Position numbers and translations under genes: made by a program | Notes under the pieces: model-generated | What the model was told of the DNA's origin: nothing | Seen by the model: the letters and a program-made list of their open reading frames with translations, nothing else | Database searches by the model: none | Shown here: one piece after another, positions 5,793 through 10,712 of the stretch | Position numbering within the stretch: position 1 is the stretch's first letter | Layout: each line of letters begins with the position of its first letter | DNA from: Candidatus Latescibacterota bacterium | Lineage (GTDB): Bacteria > Latescibacterota > UBA2968 > GCA-2709665 | Assembly: GCA_012271065.1 (NCBI GenBank) | Contig: JAAXHE010000154.1 | Coordinates: 1 to 10,712, forward strand | Direction: 5' to 3' | Length of the DNA stretch: 10,712 bases

Positions 5793-7808
5793 ATGAAACG
5801 AACAATCCGCCGTACGGCCCTTCTGAACATCCAGAAGGTGAGCTATTCCCGCGAGCACGTGGCGCGAATCAGGAGCGAGGGGTTCACGGATATCGGCGTC
5901 TCCCTGAAGACGGGCGAACGGAAATTCACGGGCCAGGGATTCGACTGGGAGCAGGTGGGTCACTTCGGCGCGTGGGCAATGGAATTCGGCCTGGGGATGA
6001 CCGTATTCACCGGCTATATGAAGTACCGGGAGACGTTCTTGCGCGAGCATCCGGAGCGGGCCATGGTTTGCGTCGGAGGTTCGGGTACCGCGCTGGACAG
6101 CGACAACCTGGTACGCACCAAATGGCTGTGCCCGTTTCAGCCGGAGAACAAAGCGGAATACCTCGATCTCCTGAGGAAAGTGATCGGGCTGCCCGCGCTC
6201 CGGGAGATTCACCTCAACGACGAAGCCGCGATCGGGTTCGCAAACGGCGACATCGGCTGCTATTGCGACCACTGCGTATCCGAGTACGAACGGGAATACG
6301 GCTCGCCGCCGCCCGCCGATTTCGACTGGGCGTCGAAGGCATGGTGGGCGTGGGTGCAGCGCCGGATGGCGCGGTGGACCGGGGTCCATGCCTGGTTCCG
6401 TGCGCAAATCAAAAGCGAGCGCCCGGACGTCATGGTCGGCATTCAGTATTCGCCGGTGGTGGTGTCCTTCAACGACAACATCTGGCGGGCGGGGATCGAT
6501 CTCTCCCAGGACGCGCTGGCCCAGGACGTGCTCTGTACGGACCCCTATCACTACAACCATACGTCGCATTTCACGTACCGGCCTGCGCGCCGGATCCTGA
6601 CCGAGGCGACCCGGACGCTCGCCGGCGCCACGGTCCGCCGCTCGATGAATATATATCCGCAGGCATTCAGACCGCCCCTGGGCGGTCCTGAGTTGACCCG
6701 CAGAGACGGTTTTATGGCCGGCGCGGTTCCCTACGCGCTCGGCGCGGACAACATTACGCCGTATTCCAACGATCTCGCCCGCATCCTTCCCGGGTTTCTG
6801 GACGGGTTCCACGAGGCGGGGAAACTCATTCCCTATTTCGAGAAGACGAAACCCTGCGCGTCAGCCACCGTCATCAACCCCACACAGACGGAAATCTACG
6901 GGAATCCGGAAACCGGCTGGGGCCGGAAGGCGCTGGCGGTCTGGCCCGACGTGATGAACCACGTCGGGCTGCCGTGGCGCTGGCACTTCGACGGTCGCCT
7001 CGCGGATGCCGGGGAGGCGCTGGAGGGGCCGGCGATTCTGCCGGATACCCACTGCCTGACCCGAGAACAGAGGGCCGTACTGCAGGCCTATGCCTCATCG
7101 GGCGACGGCCTGCTCTGGGTGGGGCGGACCCCGAACCCGGACTGGCCGGGCAACGGGCCGAGTCCGCCGCCGGAGGGGAAATCCATCGACAGCGCGGAAA
7201 TGCGCCCAGTAAAACGGGACCATCCTCTCCTGGAGGGCATTTCGCACCCCGTCATGCTGCAGTCCGCGTTTTCCGAGCCGGGAATCGAAGGGGAGATGCT
7301 GGGCGAGATCGACGGGAGGCCGGCGCTGGTCGTGAACGAGGATAACGGCGGACGGCAGGCCTGGCTGGCGGGGGTCCCGGAATTCAGCTACGTGACGCCC
7401 GGAGACCACGGCGGCGTCCGGACGCCCACGGACGGCATACCCCTGTTGAGGAATATCCTGAAATGGCTGGCGCGGGACGAACCGGTCGCCCGCCTCGCAC
7501 CCTACCCGCCCGACAACGCCTACCGGGACCTGCGTCCGTGGGACCGCCGCGACGTGCCGACCATGGAGTTGTTCCCGATGATCGGCGACGGCTGCCTGGT
7601 CTGTCTCATCTTCAACTACGTGGGGCTGGCCTACCGGACGAATCTCGTGATGCGCGCGCCGGAAGGCGCGCGGATTCTGTCACTGACCGACATTTTCACG
7701 GGAACCGACGAACTGCCCGGTTGTGACGTTCGTGGAATCGAGGTTTCGATGCCCGTGAGCATGTCGAATCAGACCGAATACCTGGCCGTGGAACTGACGT
7801 GGCGATGA
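5793..7808 (+). CDS. TIM-barrel glycosidase-like protein with beta-galactosidase trimerisation (GATase-like) domain
   Basis: I chose ATG 5793 because GAGG at 5782-5785 is well placed; a GTG at 5775 would add six residues. The 671-residue protein has no signal peptide. Residues 1-350 or so look like a TIM barrel of the GH42/'hypothetical glycosyl hydrolase' kind. IHLNDEAAIG carries a candidate acid/base E144 at the end of a strand, followed by a C-x-C-x2-C cluster (C156, C158, C161; CYCDHC) that could bind zinc, as cysteine clusters do in GH42. Residues 360-560 resemble the GATase-like trimerisation domain (ASATVINPTQ, then EGPAILPDTHCLT, then LQAYASSGDGLLWVG, then LLRNILKWL). The last 100 or so residues are beta-rich. 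It starts 21 bases after abiEii and overlaps the next gene by ATGA, so it leads a co-translated cassette. The substrate is unknown, and an enzymatic role is inferred from the fold. Confidence 0.65.
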   Translation: MKRTIRRTALLNIQKVSYSREHVARIRSEGFTDIGVSLKTGERKFTGQGFDWEQVGHFGAWAMEFGLGMTVFTGYMKYRETFLREHPERAMVCVGGSGTALDSDNLVRTKWLCPFQPENKAEYLDLLRKVIGLPALREIHLNDEAAIGFANGDIGCYCDHCVSEYEREYGSPPPADFDWASKAWWAWVQRRMARWTGVHAWFRAQIKSERPDVMVGIQYSPVVVSFNDNIWRAGIDLSQDALAQDVLCTDPYHYNHTSHFTYRPARRILTEATRTLAGATVRRSMNIYPQAFRPPLGGPELTRRDGFMAGAVPYALGADNITPYSNDLARILPGFLDGFHEAGKLIPYFEKTKPCASATVINPTQTEIYGNPETGWGRKALAVWPDVMNHVGLPWRWHFDGRLADAGEALEGPAILPDTHCLTREQRAVLQAYASSGDGLLWVGRTPNPDWPGNGPSPPPEGKSIDSAEMRPVKRDHPLLEGISHPVMLQSAFSEPGIEGEMLGEIDGRPALVVNEDNGGRQAWLAGVPEFSYVTPGDHGGVRTPTDGIPLLRNILKWLARDEPVARLAPYPPDNAYRDLRPWDRRDVPTMELFPMIGDGCLVCLIFNYVGLAYRTNLVMRAPEGARILSLTDIFTGTDELPGCDVRGIEVSMPVSMSNQTEYLAVELTWR

Positions 7809-8908
7809 TACAGACCGTTGACGGAGGCATCCTTTCATGGCGTCGCAGGACGGGGGCGTTCATGCCCGCCATCACACCGTTGTCCGATGGCAGCATGATC
7901 GCGTGCCAGCACGTGGGCGAGAGCCTGGGTTCCGCCGAAAACCATATCGAAGTCCTTCGCTCCTCCGACGGGGCCGCGACATGGGTGAACGAAGGCAGCA
8001 TCCACGGCGGCGGGCCTCCGGACGACGGTTGGAGCTACAGAAGCCCCCGCATCAGCGTGTCGCCCGGCGGGCGGCTCGCCATGACCGCGACGCGTTTCGA
8101 GATGCGGTCTGAAAGGCTGTTCGATCCCAACTCCGAGGTGTTGCAGCGACCGGAGATGCTGCTGATCCGGTCGGATGACAAGGGCCGCACCTGGTCCGCG
8201 CTACAGGTCATTCACGTGGACCTGCCACCCGAGAAATACACGTGCAATGGCGCCGGCGTGTTGCTCCAACTCGCTCCGGACCGGTGGATGTACCCGCTGG
8301 AAACCTGGAAGCCGGAGGGGTACGCGGGGCCCCCCGACCAGAAGGCCGCGGCGGTCTTCTCCGCCGACGAAGGACAGACCTGGGGTGAGTTTAGGGTGGT
8401 GGCTGATGATCCGTCGGGGGCATTGCTCTGGTGGGACCAGATGAATACGGTTTTGCCGGACGGCAGAATCTACACCATGCTCTGGACCCACGTTTACGGT
8501 ACATCCGAGGACCTTCCCAATCACTGGACCGTTTCAGAAGACGGCGGGCGGACCTGGTCGTCGCCCCGGCCCACCAACCTGCGCGGGCAGGTCTGCTCCC
8601 CCATCGCGCTGGCCGACGGACGGGTGGCGGCCATATACAACTACCGCCACGAACCGCATGGGATACGCGTGGCCATCAGCGAGGACTTGGAGACGTTTGA
8701 TCTGGATGGCCAGGTCGTCGTGTTCGACGCCGGGGCCGAGGCCACGCTCGGTGAGCCGGAGACGGACAATTTCCTGGCCAAACACATGCAGATCGCTTTC
8801 GGCAAACCCGGCGGCATCCGGCTCGACGACGGCGACCTGATGACGTATTTCTGGTGTACGGTCGGGGGCGTCACGCATACGCGATGGGTGCGGTTGAAGG
8901 TCGATTAG
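7805..8908 (+). CDS. Asp-box (BNR) beta-propeller, sialidase-like protein
   Basis: The protein is 367 residues long from ATG 7805, which overlaps the previous stop as ATGA; a GTG two codons upstream is possible. Four Asp-box repeats (S-x-D-x-G-x-T-W type) are clear: SSDGAATW (7961), SDDKGRTW (8171), SADEGQTW (8360) and SEDGGRTW (8534). They alternate with strands such as RISVSPGGRLAM, as in a six-bladed exo-alpha-sialidase propeller. A true sialidase needs an Arg triad, a Tyr-Glu pair and an N-terminal Asp; I can see candidate Arg residues but cannot assign the triad. No signal peptide is present. Many such proteins in environmental genomes have no proven sialidase activity, so 'sialidase-like' is as far as the sequence allows. 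Its coupling to the preceding barrel protein suggests the two act on the same glycan or its breakdown product. Confidence 0.75.
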   Translation: MIQTVDGGILSWRRRTGAFMPAITPLSDGSMIACQHVGESLGSAENHIEVLRSSDGAATWVNEGSIHGGGPPDDGWSYRSPRISVSPGGRLAMTATRFEMRSERLFDPNSEVLQRPEMLLIRSDDKGRTWSALQVIHVDLPPEKYTCNGAGVLLQLAPDRWMYPLETWKPEGYAGPPDQKAAAVFSADEGQTWGEFRVVADDPSGALLWWDQMNTVLPDGRIYTMLWTHVYGTSEDLPNHWTVSEDGGRTWSSPRPTNLRGQVCSPIALADGRVAAIYNYRHEPHGIRVAISEDLETFDLDGQVVVFDAGAEATLGEPETDNFLAKHMQIAFGKPGGIRLDDGDLMTYFWCTVGGVTHTRWVRLKVD

Positions 8909-8951
8909 AGGGTTGCACGCCGGCGACAACCGGATATTGGAGGCTGAGAAC

Positions 8952-10031
8952 ATGAACGGACCCGGCCAGGCCTCGACCCGTGTGGCCGCGGACGTCCTGG
9001 AAACATTCGTACGCGACCTGTATCTGGCTGCCGGCGTGCCCGGCGACGACGCGGAAACGATCGCCGGAGCGACCCTCTGCCAGGAGACCCGCGGCAATAC
9101 GACCCACGGGCTCCGGCTCGTTCATTTCAATCTTCGGGGGTTGGACGATGGGACGATCCGGGCCAATCCGGACCAGCCCGTCCTGAGCGAGCGTGGCATG
9201 ACCGCGGTTATCGAAGGCGACCACGGCGTGGGGATCGTCGGCTGCATGAAGGGGATGCGGCTTGCAATCGCCAAGGCCCGGGAGGGTGGCATCGGCGTCG
9301 CGCTGATCGTACGCAACAACCACTTTCTCGCCGCCGTTCCGTATTGCCTGGAAGCGGCCAACGCGGGCATGATCGGCATGGCGTTTTCGAACACCAAGGG
9401 ATCCATGGGATATCCAGGCGCCCGCGGCTCGGTGATCGGGAACACACCGATGGGGTTCGGCATACCCACGGCCGGCGGCTTCCCCATCCTGTTCGACGCG
9501 TGCATGACCGCCTCGGGGGGCCGGATGCGGCAGTGGATCCGGGAAGGTAAGCGGATTCCCCGGGATATTCGGGGCTTCGACCGGGACGGCACGCCCACCG
9601 ACGACCCGCAGTCCGTCATCGGCGGCGGGACCACGATGCCGATCGGCGGCCATAAGGGCGCAGGTCTGGCCATTCTGGTTGAAGCGCTGACGGGCGTGCT
9701 GGGCGGCGCCGCTTTCCTGAGCGATATCACGCCCCGCGACCAGGCGGACCGCACGGACAAGACCCACGCGGTCAGCCATTGCTGCATCGCCATTGACATT
9801 GCGGCCTTTATGCCCGTGGCCGATTTCGAAGCGCGGATGGCGGACTTTGTCGCGGACCTCAAGGGCAGTCCCCTGGACGGCGATTCCGCTGAGATCCGGC
9901 TGCCCGGCGAAAGAATGGAGCGGACCCGGCAAGAATGCGAGATTCACGGCGTGCCGCTGGAACCGGACGTGCGGCAGGAACTGGAGGAGTGGGCAAAGCG
10001 ATTGAGCGTACGTTTCCCGGATACCGTGTAG
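8952..10031 (+). CDS. Ldh2/malate-L-lactate dehydrogenase-family oxidoreductase
   Basis: This is a 359-residue NAD(P)-dependent 2-oxoacid/2-hydroxyacid oxidoreductase of the Ldh2 (malate/L-lactate/ureidoglycolate/2,3-diketogulonate) family, which has its own fold and differs from classical MDH/LDH. ATG 8952 follows GGAGG at 8939-8943; an in-frame TTG at 8913 lacks support. Family landmarks in order are THGL (H52), RNNHFLAA (H124), the GSVIGNTPMGFGIPT loop, FDACMTAS (D182), DRDGTPTDDP, and the cofactor-binding GGHKGAGLAI (H234, K235). Length and order are typical, so it should be active. The usual 'GTNP' reads 'GNTP', a small variation. It follows the Asp-box gene by 43 bases and probably shares its transcript. 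In this context it may reduce or oxidise a sugar-acid product such as a keto-uronate, but that substrate is an inference. Confidence 0.88.
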   Translation: MNGPGQASTRVAADVLETFVRDLYLAAGVPGDDAETIAGATLCQETRGNTTHGLRLVHFNLRGLDDGTIRANPDQPVLSERGMTAVIEGDHGVGIVGCMKGMRLAIAKAREGGIGVALIVRNNHFLAAVPYCLEAANAGMIGMAFSNTKGSMGYPGARGSVIGNTPMGFGIPTAGGFPILFDACMTASGGRMRQWIREGKRIPRDIRGFDRDGTPTDDPQSVIGGGTTMPIGGHKGAGLAILVEALTGVLGGAAFLSDITPRDQADRTDKTHAVSHCCIAIDIAAFMPVADFEARMADFVADLKGSPLDGDSAEIRLPGERMERTRQECEIHGVPLEPDVRQELEEWAKRLSVRFPDTV

Positions 10032-10058
10032 TCCGACGCTGTCTCGATGCGAGGAAAT

Positions 10059-10607
10059 ATGGACGACCGATACCGGATTCGCGGCGCAACCGAAGCCGAC
10101 CTGGACAGGATCGGCGAGATCGTCCGCCAGGCCTGGGAGCCGATTTTCGGGCTGCATGAAGAGAACTGGGGCGAGGAACTCTTCGACGTCCTCTATGCGA
10201 ACTGGCCGGAAAACATCAAGGCCAGCGTCGGGCGCCACCTGGCGGAACACCCGGAGTGGGCGTTCGTCGTCGAGTCACGCGAAACCAGCGAGGTCGCGGC
10301 GTTCATCACCTATCTGCTGGATATGAAGAAAGGGATTGGAATCGTCGGCCTGAACGCCGTCGCGGCCGGGCTGCAGGGGCAGGGAATCGGGACCACGATG
10401 TACAACTTCGTCATGGACCGGTTCCGGAAGGCGGGGCTGAAACAGTCCGTTGATAAAGTCGCTCTGCAGGCGAGGGCGAGCCATCGTGGGCGAAGACAAG
10501 GCGCGCAACCGAGTCCCATCCTGCGATTCGACGAGGGCGCGCAACGCAGTATTTCGGCCACGAGAGCCGGACGCAGCCCGGATGGGCTTTTTCAACGGGC
10601 TGCTTAA
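10059..10607 (+). CDS. GNAT N-acetyltransferase with C-terminus replaced by repeat-element sequence
   Basis: I chose ATG 10059 because GAGG at 10051-10054 precedes it; ATG 10047 has no such site. The N-terminal 128 residues are normal GNAT: YRIRGATEADLDRI at the start, AFVVESRETSEVAAFITYLLD for the central strands, and the acetyl-CoA motif A as AAGLQGQGIGT (Q106-G111) followed by the long helix ending RKAGLK. The family then needs another strand, the 'A-x-x-x-Y/L-Y-x-K-x-G-F' helix and a last strand. Instead, from residue 129 the frame runs through the palindromic repeat for 54 residues, ending LFQRAA, rich in Arg/Gln/Ala and unlike GNAT. Motif B is therefore missing, and the protein may be inactive or altered. 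The 27-base gap to the dehydrogenase suggests co-transcription. Its substrate is unknown. Confidence 0.75.
   Translation: MDDRYRIRGATEADLDRIGEIVRQAWEPIFGLHEENWGEELFDVLYANWPENIKASVGRHLAEHPEWAFVVESRETSEVAAFITYLLDMKKGIGIVGLNAVAAGLQGQGIGTTMYNFVMDRFRKAGLKQSVDKVALQARASHRGRRQGAQPSPILRFDEGAQRSISATRAGRSPDGLFQRAA
10443..10602. repeat. MITE-like imperfect palindromic element (about 160 bp)
   Basis: Terminal inverted repeats match at 15 of 18 positions: CAGTCCGTTGATAAAGTC (10443-10460) against the reverse complement of 10585-10602, CAGCCCGTTGAAAAAGCC. Inside, TCGTGGGCGAA (10484-10494) mirrors 10553-10563 at 10 of 11 bases. GGCGCGCAAC recurs at 10500 and 10536. The centre is a small hairpin (10511-10518 with 10522-10529, TCC loop). 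This nested dyad plus the 'TTTTTCAACGGGCTGC' end resembles dispersed palindromic repeats I know from other bacterial genomes. CTGA occurs on both sides (10437-10440, 10608-10611), a weak candidate target duplication. No transposase is encoded; mobility would need one elsewhere. No second copy lies in this window, so repetition in the genome is unproven. Confidence 0.6.
10573..10603 (+). terminator. Terminator-like hairpin with alternative pairing at the element's right end
   Basis: AGCCC-GGAT-GGGCT (10575-10588) is followed by TTTT up to 10592, a short intrinsic-terminator shape for the upstream cassette. The same sequence can instead pair GCAGCCCG (10573-10580) with CGGGCTGC (10596-10603), eight perfect pairs that would disrupt the terminator stem. 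The stem of the terminator form is only five pairs, so its strength is uncertain. Confidence 0.4.
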
Positions 10608-10622
10608 CTGAGAACCAGACCC

Positions 10623-10712
10623 ATGCCGGATATCCGCGAAAGCATCGACGAGATGATCGAGGAGTCCTATCTCTCCGGTCTTACGGAAGGCGAGATCCGG
10701 GCGGACATGGAA
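10623..10712 (+). CDS. Unrecognised protein, N-terminal 30 residues only (3' partial)
   Basis: ATG 10623 opens a frame that runs off the right edge. GAGAA at 10610-10614 is a plausible Shine-Dalgarno. The visible part is acidic and helical (IDEMIEESYLSGLTEGEIRADME). I do not recognise a family from 30 residues. It lies just after the palindromic element and its possible terminator, so it may belong to a different transcript from the GNAT gene. Confidence 0.5.
   Translation, partial: MPDIRESIDEMIEESYLSGLTEGEIRADME

Noticed and set aside
7653..7672. Perfect 8-bp GC-only inverted repeat with a GGAA loop
   Set aside because: It is in the coding region of the barrel protein, made only of G and C, and not followed by T residues; this is common by chance at this GC content.
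10047..10058. Earlier ATG for the GNAT gene
   Set aside because: It has no ribosome-binding site, and its next codons contain the GAGG that serves ATG 10059.
1..10712. CRISPR array, tRNA or rRNA genes, transposase
   Set aside because: No regularly spaced direct repeats, no tRNA cloverleaf or rRNA segments, and no transposase or integrase motifs were seen on either strand by eye.

Overview
This is a GC-rich bacterial window in which every confident gene lies on the + strand with short spacers. No sequence here fixes the taxonomy. Intracellular beta-propeller 'sialidase-like' proteins, TIM-barrel glycosidase-like proteins, a truncated DUF4838-type gene and an Ldh2-type dehydrogenase in one neighbourhood resemble uncultured polysaccharide/sugar-degrading lineages such as Latescibacterota, Poribacteria or Planctomycetota. 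That placement is an inference from gene content only.

Layout. (1) 1-1062: 3' part of a five-bladed beta-propeller glycosidase-like gene with an added Ig/PKD-like tail. (2) 1046-1859: a decayed DUF4838-type gene, frameshifted at least twice and apparently missing its N-terminus and middle. (3) 1863-3683: a GATase/ThuA-like domain fused to a polysaccharide-deacetylase-like barrel that seems to lack the usual catalytic acidic residues. (4) 3684-3987: a gene-poor gap that turns AT-rich. It carries a perfect consensus sigma-70 promoter (TTGACA, 17-bp spacer, TATAAT) overlapped by two adjacent palindromes. (5) 3988-5771: an abiEi/abiEii type IV toxin-antitoxin (abortive infection) pair, translationally coupled through a TTGA overlap. 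(6) 5793-10031: a tight cassette of a TIM-barrel/GATase-like glycosidase-like protein, an Asp-box (BNR) beta-propeller protein coupled by an ATGA overlap, and an Ldh2/malate-lactate dehydrogenase-family oxidoreductase. (7) 10059-10607: a GNAT acetyltransferase whose C-terminus is replaced by reading through a roughly 160-bp MITE-like palindromic repeat (10443-10602) that also carries a terminator-like hairpin. (8) 10623 onward: the start of an unrecognised gene.

How it fits together. The flanking genes look like a carbohydrate or sugar-acid utilisation locus: propeller and barrel glycosidase-like proteins would process glycosides, and the dehydrogenase would reduce or oxidise a resulting 2-oxo/2-hydroxy acid. 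The AbiE pair sits inside this locus with its own strong promoter and likely autoregulatory operator. No terminator is visible between abiEii and the downstream sugar cassette, so the defence promoter may also transcribe that cassette. The most notable points are the promoter/operator architecture, the G8 tract in the antitoxin gene, the palindromic element that rewrites the GNAT C-terminus, and the decayed DUF4838 gene.
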